Origin: Herminiimonas sp.
GTDB taxonomy: Bacteria; Pseudomonadota; Gammaproteobacteria; Burkholderiales; Burkholderiaceae
Assembly: GCA_014377155.1 (NCBI GenBank)
Contig: JACMQD010000397.1
Coordinates: forward strand, 1-11,119
Direction: 5' to 3'
DNA: 11,119 nt
This document shows positions 1 through 7,108 of the stretch, piece by piece. The position numbers and the translations under genes were made by a program. Each line of letters begins with the position of its first letter. The stretch's first letter is position 1. The notes beneath the pieces are model-generated. The model was not told the DNA's origin. It saw only the letters and a program-made list of their open reading frames with translations, and did not search any database.

Positions 1-1
1 G

Positions 2-364
2 CGGGCGATCGTCTCGCAGCGTCTGGTCAAGACCGAGGACGGCGTGGGCCGCAAGGCCGCGATCGAAATCCTGCTCAACACGCCGACGATTTCCGAGATG
101 ATCTTCAAGGGCAGTTTTCAGTCGATCAAGGAAATCATGGCCAAGTCGCGCGAACTCGGCATGTGCACCTTCGACCAGGCGCTGTTCGACCTGTACGACA
201 ACGGCCATATCAGCTACGAGGAAGCGCTGCGCAATTCGGACTCGGCCAACGAGCTGCGCCTGAACATCAAGTTGCGTGGCAAGCGCGGGCAGCCGGGTGG
301 CAGCCGTGGCGGCATGAGCCTGGAACTGGACAAGGAACAGGAATCGGAAGAAGTCGAGAAGTGA
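2..364 (+). CDS. pilU: PilU/PilT-type pilus retraction ATPase, C-terminal part (5' end outside window)
   Basis: This is the last 120 residues of a secretion-type hexameric ATPase that depolymerises type IV pili from the cytoplasmic side of the inner membrane. The visible part starts at SQRLV and continues through GRKAAIEILLNTP and a helix containing FQSIKEIMAKS. It then has the conserved ELGMCTFDQALFDLY stretch and ISYEEALRNSDSANELRL. This succession is typical of the C-terminal domain of PilT/PilU proteins. The Walker A and B motifs lie upstream of the window. After the ADS-NELRL block comes a charged, Gly/Glu-rich tail (about 30 residues, ending EEVEK), as in PilU rather than the shorter PilT. 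That is why I prefer PilU, but PilT cannot be excluded without the N-terminus. The frame is open to the left edge, so the ATG at 44 is internal. The stop is TGA at 362. The gene converges on the minor-pilin operon. Confidence 0.85.
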   Translation, partial: RAIVSQRLVKTEDGVGRKAAIEILLNTPTISEMIFKGSFQSIKEIMAKSRELGMCTFDQALFDLYDNGHISYEEALRNSDSANELRLNIKLRGKRGQPGGSRGGMSLELDKEQESEEVEK

Positions 365-509
365 ATCTGCTGTAACGGCGCGCGGTCCCGGTGATCGGGG
401 CTGCGCCCCCTTGGTAATACATCGTCCCCGCCGAATCCCTCCCAGCGCCGACCGCCCTCGTCACAATCCCACTGCCCTGTTCCTTCCGCTCGCGTTTTCC
501 GCTAAATGA

Positions 510-547
510 AAAAAGAACCTGGAGACTTTCGTCGGCTGGTTCTTTTT
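510..547. terminator. Probable bidirectional terminator between convergent pilU and pilY1
   Basis: A perfect 10-base inverted repeat (AAAAAGAACC at 510-519, GGTTCTTTTT at 538-547) encloses an 18-base loop, which can itself form a short GAC/GTC pairing. The A-run on one side and T-run on the other give a U-tract-like end in either direction. It lies 145 bases after the pilU stop and 26 bases beyond the pilY1 stop, where a shared terminator would be expected. The stem is AT-rich apart from its base near the loop, so its strength is uncertain. A second small GC hairpin (GGGGC at 397-401, GCCCC at 405-409) sits closer to pilU without a clear T-run. The rest of the 365-573 gap shows nothing further. 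Confidence 0.6.
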
Positions 548-573
548 GATTTGCGAGAGTTCCGCTCAGGCGA

Positions 574-3500
574 TCAACGGGTATCCGTCGTCGTGCGCCA
601 GTAGATTGGCGTGCGCTTTCCGCTGATTGATGGATCGAACCGCTGGCCACCGATTGGCGTGCTCGTCGAACCATCCTTTTTTGGAGCGCCGATGATAATG
701 TTTTGCGTAACGCCGTCAATCGTCACCACGCCTGCCACGGGCGACGGTGGAAGGCCGCCGCCGACAAAAATGGAAGACCGCGAGCCGCCACAATTCGCAT
801 TGTTTGCAGCGCCGATTGCACCCGAGCCGTTGAGTAGATTAAGCAAGTAGCCACGGGCTTCGCCAAGCGAAGTACTACAAGAGGCTGGATTGACCACCGG
901 CCGGTTGGTGCTGAAGATGAATACCCCGCCGGAGACGATCGCCGACGTTACGGCCTGCTCCCCGATTCCGTTATCGGTCAGGTTGATGAAGTAGCCTTTG
1001 TTTCCATCTCCCGGCAAAATTGAGGATGCGCCACAGCTGTTGACTGAAGTGCGGTCAAGCATGGCATCGAGATCGTTGTTGTCGGACTTCGCCGGATTGT
1101 CGAGATAGACATAGGCCCGGTTAGTCACCGGCGTCGTGTACGGGTAGCTGAAGGCCGTCGGGTGCTCGCGGTCTCCGGAAGCGATTGCGACATATACATT
1201 GTTTTTGTATGGCAGTACCGCTGGTGCAAACAGGAACTTCCGATTGCCGCCGCTGGTATGAGCAACTTTCGTGATGGTCCATTTATCCGAAGACAGCGCT
1301 TTAAACGAGGTGTCGGTGAAACTGATTCGGTAAAGATTGCCGCCGGTATCCGCTGCATATGCTGCATCAACCGTACCATTCTGATCGATGTCGATCAGGG
1401 AGACATCTCCCGCCACGCTGCGGTCGGTTGGGAAAGACCTCACCACGCTGCCAGTCTCGCCATTCAGAATGTAGATCCGGGCTCCCTTCGGGCTATTGCA
1501 GAATCCTCCGGCGGATGGCGCGCTATCTGCATCTTCACAGGCATCGTATCCTCCGCCCACGATCACCAGCGGTGTCGAAGTCGAGTAGCCACTCAGGAGC
1601 GCAACGTTCGGGGTGGACCAGGTTTGGCCGATACCGCTCATATCGGTGGTGCAGTTGGTGTCATTGATTAAACTGCTACACCCAGCTTTCCACAGGAATT
1701 TAGGCGCTGTAGGCGTCGATACGTCGAGCGCATAGATCATGCGGCCACCGCGGCGCATGGTCGGGTAGATCCAAACCTTGCCGGAAGCCTGGTACAGACC
1801 ACTCGAGCCATCGAAATAAAAATCCGGTGCGCTGCCCGGCGTTGCAGTTTGTCCGGGAGGAGTCGGATAAGGCGACTGTACCCGCGGTGAATTGTCCAGC
1901 AAACGCTGCAGGTACGGTAGCGATTCTGGTGCAACGAATGCCCAATCTTCGGCACCGCTCGTGGCGTTGATTCCGCGGAAGGTGCCGTCGTTGCTTCCGT
2001 AAAATACCCTAACGCCATTGCTACTACCGAAATCGACTGGAAGCGGTCGTGAATGGATCACCGCACCGTGGATCGAAGGACGGTTTGCAGTCGAGGCGGT
2101 CGCATCTATTTCGCCAGTCACATCCTGCCCGCGGATGAAATTGACGATATTCGTGTTGACGCCAGTTGTGGTCGATGCGGTGGCACTCGATGTACTGAAA
2201 TCGACCAGCGTCTTGCCGTCAGACGACAGCGTCAAGACATTACGCGTAGCAGTAGATTTGCGCAGTACTTCGGCAACGCCACCTTTTTCCACGACAGGCC
2301 CATCGGGCAGATCAGAATATGCCGTCGCGTCACTGCAGCCTCCCTTGGCGAGACCGGTGAAATCGCCCTGCGTCGTCCAGGCACTGCCGCTTGCAGTCGC
2401 GAAAGTCCTGAAAATTCTTGGCCCGACCGTGGTACCGCTAATATTTGCCCAGTAATTACCGGAGTCGGTGGTCCAGAAGCTCTGTGCGCAAGGCGTAACG
2501 AAGCCACTGCTCGTACTGATCACGCGCCCTTTTATTGCATCAACCAGGTCGGTACCGCCGTCGATCGTACCGAGCTTGTATTGTTTGAGATTGCCTACCC
2601 AGCGCGGAAACGACTTGGCGTCTGGACGAAACATGCCGAGGAAGACCTGGTTGTCGTTCTGCGAACGTTGCGTCGCCGAGATCGGAAGTGCCGCCGATGC
2701 AAAAGTCGAGTTGGTCGCCTGGATTTCTCCAAAAATCGTTTGCAATGCATTCTTGATCGCAGGCGCATTCGTCGCGGCAAAATAACCGCCGCCGCCGTAA
2801 GCAGCCATGTTTTTCAACAGGCTGGTTTGCGTGGCATCGGGCTTGAGACCATATACGTCGATAGCGTAGGTCTGTACCGTGGCGCGAGTGGTACTGCCCG
2901 CTACGGGAACACCAACCAGATTCATGAATCGCGCCCATTCATCAGCATTGTAAGTGGCGGTATCAGTCACTGGGATTGCATTGGTCGGTGACGTCACGAT
3001 CGAGTTCGATGAACCACTGACGGAGTAGCGATTCTTACCCGTTGCGCAGACACCTGCAGTAGTCGTCGGAGCGCTGTAGGAGCAGGAGGCACCGCTCGGG
3101 CAGGTGTATTCGGTGGGCGCACCGGTTGGCAGCGTAAGGTAGCAGGCCTCGGAATTGCCAAGAGTGGTCGATGCATACGACATAGCGGTAATGACTGTAG
3201 TCGTCTTTGTAGCCGTCTGGATCACTTTGTAGGTATCTCTGCCGCCCGGGCACGAGTTTGGCGTGATTTTCGCGCCCAATGCGTAGCCTGGCGTACCGTA
3301 AGTGACCGTTGTCGTGACGAGGCCGACGGTCGATGCGGAATTAACCAGCGCCGGAAGGCCGCCGGTATCGCTGACGGTCCAGTCGCTGGTCTTGTTGTAG
3401 CACTGGGACACACCATTTTGCACGTCCGAAGTCACCACCGGGACTGAAGTCACCGGATTCACAGGTGTCTTTGCAACGATTGAATAACGCGCAGTGCCGG

Positions 3501-4425
3501 CGCTACACGTATCGAGCGTTGGGGTGGTCTTGCTGCCGTAACTACAACTGTCATAGGTCGTCCCGCTTGAGGGACACACATCGGGGAATTCGGTAGGTGT
3601 ACCGGTCGGCTGGGCGGTGTAGCATGCCGCGCTGTAGCCAAGATCGGTCGTGACAGGCACGGTTGTGGACGTGTACTGTTTCAGGGCGAGCTGACTGGTG
3701 CTGCCACCGGCACTGCTCAACGATGTAAGGTTGGCGGCATCGTCGGCAACTGGTCCGCGCGAAGGGGGATTCCCTAAAAAAATAATATAGTTGTAATTGC
3801 AGGTTTGCGCCGCCGACAACGGCGACTTGAACCTCGAGTATGTAGTCGAATACCCACCCGTATCAGCCAAAGCTGCCACGACGTCGGCGCTCTTGGCGTT
3901 CGGAGTGTAGCCACCATAGTAGTTGTAGGCGTCCAGCATCAGGTTGCCATAAGGTTGGCCGGAATTGGTTTTTTCTGTCGGGGTGGTTACGCCTGCGAAA
4001 ATCAGATCTAGCGTGCCGCTGAATTTAGCCCGGTTCGCCTGTGCAGTGATGCCGGAGTCTGCACCCATGGGAACGATTGCCTGGCGGATGTAGCCACCAT
4101 TGTCCGTTGCGGGCCCGCCGGTGACGAATTCCAACATGCCTACGTTGATCCTACCCGGCAGACCTGAAATCACAGCCTTGATCGCCGCGACTTCTGCTTG
4201 TCCCTGGGTGATTGTGCCACCATTCCCATCCGGGAATTTCTGATCGTTGCGGGACCAATTGGACGTGTTGTCCAGCACGATCAGCACGTTCGGTGCTTCG
4301 ATGGCACTGGTTGCCGAAAAGATGTCGGTATCGATCGGCCATGCCGCCAGCGGCGTGGCGATTGCCGTAGCCGTCAGGACGAAGTGCAGGCTTTTGCGAA
4401 GCACGGGAGTCAGGTGCGGATGCAT
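574..4425 (-). CDS. pilY1: PilY1, pilus-tip adhesin/assembly factor with VWA and calcium-binding beta-propeller domains
   Basis: This 1283-residue exported protein sits at the pilus tip with the minor pilins. In relatives it promotes pilus extension, adhesion and surface sensing. Residues 1-28 look like a Sec signal peptide (R10-K11, then a hydrophobic run ending LAA). A von Willebrand A-like domain starts at about residue 45 (NVLIVLDNTSNWS). Its metal-site motif is degenerate: D52-N-T-S-N56 against DxSxS. The strand NYIIFLGN (212-219) and the ADEWARFM segment (494-501), continuous in most relatives as far as I recall, are separated here by a Cys/Thr-rich insertion (about 260-490). The C-terminal half (about 780-1260) is the PilC/PilY1 beta-propeller. 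It carries an intact calcium loop, D1012-I-D-Q-N-G-T-V-D1020, followed by GGNLYRI. The ATG at 4425 has AAGGA six bases upstream (4432-4436). The start lies 12 bases after the pilX stop. Hand-counted 60-base lines within the gene are mostly 47-63% GC, lower than lines in pilV or the GGDEF-EAL gene (about 70%). The family assignment is secure; the role of the insertion is unknown. Confidence 0.95.
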   Translation of the reverse strand: MHPHLTPVLRKSLHFVLTATAIATPLAAWPIDTDIFSATSAIEAPNVLIVLDNTSNWSRNDQKFPDGNGGTITQGQAEVAAIKAVISGLPGRINVGMLEFVTGGPATDNGGYIRQAIVPMGADSGITAQANRAKFSGTLDLIFAGVTTPTEKTNSGQPYGNLMLDAYNYYGGYTPNAKSADVVAALADTGGYSTTYSRFKSPLSAAQTCNYNYIIFLGNPPSRGPVADDAANLTSLSSAGGSTSQLALKQYTSTTVPVTTDLGYSAACYTAQPTGTPTEFPDVCPSSGTTYDSCSYGSKTTPTLDTCSAGTARYSIVAKTPVNPVTSVPVVTSDVQNGVSQCYNKTSDWTVSDTGGLPALVNSASTVGLVTTTVTYGTPGYALGAKITPNSCPGGRDTYKVIQTATKTTTVITAMSYASTTLGNSEACYLTLPTGAPTEYTCPSGASCSYSAPTTTAGVCATGKNRYSVSGSSNSIVTSPTNAIPVTDTATYNADEWARFMNLVGVPVAGSTTRATVQTYAIDVYGLKPDATQTSLLKNMAAYGGGGYFAATNAPAIKNALQTIFGEIQATNSTFASAALPISATQRSQNDNQVFLGMFRPDAKSFPRWVGNLKQYKLGTIDGGTDLVDAIKGRVISTSSGFVTPCAQSFWTTDSGNYWANISGTTVGPRIFRTFATASGSAWTTQGDFTGLAKGGCSDATAYSDLPDGPVVEKGGVAEVLRKSTATRNVLTLSSDGKTLVDFSTSSATASTTTGVNTNIVNFIRGQDVTGEIDATASTANRPSIHGAVIHSRPLPVDFGSSNGVRVFYGSNDGTFRGINATSGAEDWAFVAPESLPYLQRLLDNSPRVQSPYPTPPGQTATPGSAPDFYFDGSSGLYQASGKVWIYPTMRRGGRMIYALDVSTPTAPKFLWKAGCSSLINDTNCTTDMSGIGQTWSTPNVALLSGYSTSTPLVIVGGGYDACEDADSAPSAGGFCNSPKGARIYILNGETGSVVRSFPTDRSVAGDVSLIDIDQNGTVDAAYAADTGGNLYRISFTDTSFKALSSDKWTITKVAHTSGGNRKFLFAPAVLPYKNNVYVAIASGDREHPTAFSYPYTTPVTNRAYVYLDNPAKSDNNDLDAMLDRTSVNSCGASSILPGDGNKGYFINLTDNGIGEQAVTSAIVSGGVFIFSTNRPVVNPASCSTSLGEARGYLLNLLNGSGAIGAANNANCGGSRSSIFVGGGLPPSPVAGVVTIDGVTQNIIIGAPKKDGSTSTPIGGQRFDPSISGKRTPIYWRTTTDTR
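2956..3633 (-). repeat. Three divergent Cys-rich repeat units inside pilY1
   Basis: PilY1 residues 265-490 can be read as three related units. Unit 1 (265-339) begins SAACYTAQPTGTPTEF and contains CSAGTARYSIV. Unit 2 (340-424) begins SQCYNKTS and contains CPGGRDTYKVI. Unit 3 (425-490) begins SEACYLTLPTGAPTEY and contains CATGKNRYSVS. Each has an opening CY pair, a C-x-x-G-x-x-x-Y-x-V block and a Thr/Val/Ser-rich tail. Units 1 and 3 also share CSY. The openings of units 1 and 3 match at 35 of 51 bases by hand alignment (3583-3633 against 3103-3153), so they look like old duplications rather than a recent tandem array. Unit 2 has lost the PTGxPTE stretch. Confidence 0.6.
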
Positions 4426-4431
4426 GACGAT

Positions 4432-4436
4432 TCCTT
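4432..4436 (-). promoter_or_regulatory. Ribosome binding site of pilY1
   Basis: On the minus strand AAGGA stands six bases before the ATG at 4425, within the 12-base gap between the pilX stop and pilY1. It is the clearest Shine-Dalgarno sequence in the operon and fixes the pilY1 start. Confidence 0.7.
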
Positions 4437-4437
4437 T

Positions 4438-5052
4438 TCAGGGGCAGTAATTTTTCATGTCGGCTGTAAGAATGCGCTGCTTCACGCCTTCGGCGACGGT
4501 AACGACGTTGGTGTCGTTTTGGGTACTAGCGGCCTGGGCAGTGATTTCCCAGACCGAATTGGCGCACATCGAACTGCCGCTGCTGGTGCCCGATACGCCG
4601 AACTGGCCCTGCTGCGTCGAACTGAGGCAGCCGAGGTCGGGCGCGGTGGCGCCAGTACTCAGATCGAGCTGAGCGGGCAGAATGACGGCAGCCGAAACGC
4701 AGAAAGGCTTGACCGGCAGCGTCACCTTGAAATCGACAGCCGAACTACCATCGCTGGAAACGCACAGGACGTTCGTGCCACCGCCACTGCAATTGGACGT
4801 GATGATCGCCTGATCCGGATTCTTGGTGTACGCGGAAGAATTGATTACAGTTTCAATTGCCTGCTGCGCCGCTGCAACGCCTTGGCTCTGTTGCAAGGCA
4901 TTCGAGACGACCACGGTCTGCACCGTACCAAGCTGGAACGATGCAATCGCCAGAAGCGTCATGATGACCAGCATGATCAGGCCAACGACCAACGCCGTAC
5001 CGCGCTGACGATTGGTTTGCGGCGGCTGGGTCATGCGGTGATCGTTATTCAT
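4438..5052 (-). CDS. pilX: PilX, minor pilin (GspK/PilX type)
   Basis: This is a 204-residue prepilin-like protein of the inner membrane and pilus tip complex. In relatives, PilX joins PilV, PilW, FimU and PilE to prime pilus assembly and to hold PilY1. The N-terminus has a prepilin-peptidase-like site, R-Q-R-G18 before T19, followed by the hydrophobic helix TALVVGLIMLVIMTLLAIAS. The residue at mature position 5 is Val, not Glu. That fits the PilX/GspK class, whose members sit at the tip and do not need Glu5 to pack against a preceding subunit. The C-terminal part has about seven cysteines and ends KNYCP. The start ATG overlaps the pilW stop as ATGA (5049-5052), suggesting translational coupling. 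An internal ATG at 5034 (MTQPPQ) is an alternative start. The assignment rests on position between pilW and pilY1 plus the N-terminal helix; the globular domain is poorly conserved in this family. Confidence 0.88.
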   Translation of the reverse strand: MNNDHRMTQPPQTNRQRGTALVVGLIMLVIMTLLAIASFQLGTVQTVVVSNALQQSQGVAAAQQAIETVINSSAYTKNPDQAIITSNCSGGGTNVLCVSSDGSSAVDFKVTLPVKPFCVSAAVILPAQLDLSTGATAPDLGCLSSTQQGQFGVSGTSSGSSMCANSVWEITAQAASTQNDTNVVTVAEGVKQRILTADMKNYCP

Positions 5053-6092
5053 TCGACCCTGCCCGCCACGTTATTGAGGCGAACCGCAGTGGTGTAGACA
5101 TGGCGCTTGTAGCCATCGCCAAACGGGCCGAAGGTGTTGCTGCTGCCATCGGCCTTATGCCCGAGCTGGTAAGTACGGGTGTCGCTGAAACCGACACTGG
5201 TTTGCGAGTTGCGTGCCAGGATATTCACCTTTACTGCCGTGACGTTGCGCCAGTTGGTTTGACAAGCCACACCGGCGCAGCCACCGTAGGCGCCTGGATC
5301 AGGTGTGTAGACGGCAGGCACCTCGGAGGTCGCGGTCGCAATGCCGTACTCGACCTGCATCTGCTCGATGCCGGTTACCAGTGGATAGATGGTGAACGCG
5401 GTAGCGCCGAGTTCGGCGATCTTCAGCGTCGGCACACCGTCGCCGGCCTTGTTATTGTTGGCAACAAAATAAATTCGCGTATAAAACGAGCGTAGATCAG
5501 CAACGGTGGTGCAGTTGTTTTTGGTAAGAGCCGTGAATTTTGTGGAATCCTTGTCCACCACGAACTGACCACTCGTTAGTGTGCAAAGCGATGTCTGAAA
5601 ATAATATGACTTCGTGTAGTCGACCGCATCGCACCCGGCCGCGCCAGCCACACAAGTACTCGCGCGTCGCAGGACCAGGATGTCGCTGCCCACCTTGACA
5701 TCGGAAATGCATGTCGGAATGCTGCCCGCGTTATCGACGCCCTGGATCGGCAACGCGATCGCAGCCGTCAGGCCGGCAACCGTTACATCGCAGGGGTCCG
5801 GCAACGTGACCGGCGTGGCAACCGCCGAGGCATCGGGATTCAGTTCCCCGTAGTACCCCGCGAGGCGAATATCCTCCAGCATCTGCTGCGTCGCATAGCG
5901 GCCGTTCTCGATCTGCTGGCTGGTCTTTTCGATTTCGGATCGGGCGCGGCTGTTGTTGATGAACAGCGCGCTGATGCCGGCCACGATCAGCAGGCCGAGC
6001 GTAATGGCGATCATCAATTCGATCAGCGTTACACCCGCCTGGCGGGCCGCGCAGGATCGGGGCGCGAAAAATGCCCGGAGTGTCGTCGTCAT
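5049..6092 (-). CDS. pilW: PilW, minor pilin
   Basis: This 347-residue minor pilin is part of the tip/priming complex of type IVa pili. The leader ends A-R-Q-A-G20, and the mature protein begins V-T-L-I-E25-L-M-I-A-I-T-L-G-L with Glu at position 5. The following segment, SRARSEIEKTSQQIENGRYA, is typical of PilW, as is LEDIRLAGYYGEL just after it. The C-terminal portion includes WRNVTAVKVNILARN and a final YTTAVRLNN, both usual for the family. The open frame extends further upstream to 6377, but that extension lies within pilV in another frame and is rich in Arg and Gln. The real start is the ATG at 6090-6092, which overlaps the pilV stop as ATGA. No strong Shine-Dalgarno precedes it, so coupling to pilV translation is likely. 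Cysteines are numerous and probably form disulfides in the periplasm (inference). Confidence 0.93.
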   Translation of the reverse strand: MTTTLRAFFAPRSCAARQAGVTLIELMIAITLGLLIVAGISALFINNSRARSEIEKTSQQIENGRYATQQMLEDIRLAGYYGELNPDASAVATPVTLPDPCDVTVAGLTAAIALPIQGVDNAGSIPTCISDVKVGSDILVLRRASTCVAGAAGCDAVDYTKSYYFQTSLCTLTSGQFVVDKDSTKFTALTKNNCTTVADLRSFYTRIYFVANNNKAGDGVPTLKIAELGATAFTIYPLVTGIEQMQVEYGIATATSEVPAVYTPDPGAYGGCAGVACQTNWRNVTAVKVNILARNSQTSVGFSDTRTYQLGHKADGSSNTFGPFGDGYKRHVYTTAVRLNNVAGRVE

Positions 6093-6643
6093 GGTGCGCT
6101 CAGGTTGGCGATGGTCACGACGTTGCTGAGCGCGCGGCGATTGCCTTCGGCGCCGTACAGGCCCTTGCCGCAATCCACCGACGGCGCCTTGAGCAGCGTG
6201 GCGCCCTGCCACACGACGGTGACGCGATAGGCGTCGGGGTTGGTGCCGACCTTGTCGATGCAGCCACGAGCGCCAACCATCGCGCCGATCTTGCTGCCCG
6301 ATTTCTGCTCGCTGGTGCCATTGAGCGTCTGGCTCCACTCGCATTGATCGAGCGCCAAAGCGGTCAGGCCGGCACAACTGGCCGGCTGCCCGTCGCCCGT
6401 ACCCAGCGGCGTCGTGCCCGTCACGTAGGTCGACGCAGCCACCCGGTTGGCGCTGATGCGATTGCTCATGTCTTCGACCAGCAAAATCGCCTGGGTTCGC
6501 GCAAAGGCTTCTGATTCACTGACCTGCACCTTGGCCTGCAGACCCGCCACGCCGAGCAAACCGAAGGCAAGGATCAACATCGTCACCAGCGCCTCGAGCA
6601 GGCTGAAGCCGGATTGGCGCACGGATGGCGAGATCGGTTTCAT
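6089..6643 (-). CDS. pilV: PilV, minor pilin
   Basis: This minor pilin has 184 residues from the ATG at 6643. The leader ends V-R-Q-S-G12, and the mature N-terminus F-S-L-L-E-A-L-V-T-M-L-I-L-A-F-G carries Glu at position 5. The helix continues LLGVAGLQAKVQ and then SEAFARTQAILLVEDMSNRI, a characteristic PilV stretch. The tail contains YRVTVVWQG and a final NVVTIANL strand. In relatives PilV works with PilW, PilX and FimU in the tip complex. A second in-frame ATG nine bases upstream (6652) would overlap the fimU stop. I prefer 6643 because GGGA lies eight bases before it and the start then falls two bases after the fimU stop, but 6652 is possible. The stop overlaps the pilW start. Confidence 0.92.
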   Translation of the reverse strand: MKPISPSVRQSGFSLLEALVTMLILAFGLLGVAGLQAKVQVSESEAFARTQAILLVEDMSNRISANRVAASTYVTGTTPLGTGDGQPASCAGLTALALDQCEWSQTLNGTSEQKSGSKIGAMVGARGCIDKVGTNPDAYRVTVVWQGATLLKAPSVDCGKGLYGAEGNRRALSNVVTIANLSAP

Positions 6644-6645
6644 GC

Positions 6646-7104
6646 TCAACATCCCGAGGAGGTAACGACACCGACGCCGGAGGGATTGACTTCGATGCAG
6701 CGAATGTCAGGCGTCTTGGTCGAGGCCAGCTTGAATGTACCGGTTGCCGCAGCACCGACGCGTCCGGAGCGCTGATAGACGACCGAATCGGGGCCGGTGA
6801 TCGTCAGGGCGCTGGCCGTCGTGGCCGTGTAGAGAACCACACCGGAAGCCGGATCGGTGACCTTCCAGCCGGTATTCCATGAGGTGCCGCTGTTGGGCGA
6901 CATCGTCACGCTGGCATTGCGCTTCAGTGCCTCGGCCCGGGTCAGGTTCAGGAACGCCTGGATGCTCGATGCCGCTGTCTTGATGCGCTGACTGGCGATC
7001 AATGAAACAAATGACGGCGCCGCCAGCGCCGAGAGAATTGCCACGATCGAAATGACCGTGAGCAGTTCGATCATGGACACGCCACGTATTCTGGGCGGCT
7101 TCAT
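6646..7104 (-). CDS. fimU: FimU/FimT, GspH-type minor pilin
   Basis: This is a 152-residue minor pilin of the GspH/FimT family. It has a short leader MKPPRIRG8, then V-S-M-I-E13-L-L-T-V-I-S-I-V with Glu at mature position 5. APSFVSLIASQRIKTAASS and FLNLTRAEALKRN follow, the standard FimT/FimU helix and linker. The C-terminus has C-I-E-V-N-P-S-G and ends S-S-G-C. These two cysteines probably form the C-terminal disulfide of the family. Its place just before pilV matches fimU of the Pseudomonas fimU-pilVWXY1 operon; many betaproteobacterial annotations call the same gene fimT. The open frame runs upstream to 7320, but that part is a shadow of pilE. The ATG at 7102-7104 lies four bases after the pilE stop and lacks a strong Shine-Dalgarno. 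Confidence 0.88.
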   Translation of the reverse strand: MKPPRIRGVSMIELLTVISIVAILSALAAPSFVSLIASQRIKTAASSIQAFLNLTRAEALKRNASVTMSPNSGTSWNTGWKVTDPASGVVLYTATTASALTITGPDSVVYQRSGRVGAAATGTFKLASTKTPDIRCIEVNPSGVGVVTSSGC

Positions 7105-7108
7105 CGCA

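Noticed and set aside
2053..2991. 312-residue open frame on the + strand
   Set aside because: It lies wholly antisense to pilY1, is rich in Arg and Cys, and shows no recognisable domain. It looks like a codon-bias shadow.
4198..5097. 299-residue open frame on the + strand
   Set aside because: It is antisense across the pilY1 start and all of pilX, has no recognisable domain or Shine-Dalgarno, and its Arg/Asp/Gly composition is that of a shadow frame.
6093..6377. N-terminal extension of the pilW frame
   Set aside because: It overlaps pilV in another frame, and the residues are Arg/Gln-rich. The prepilin leader begins at the ATG at 6092, as expected for PilW.
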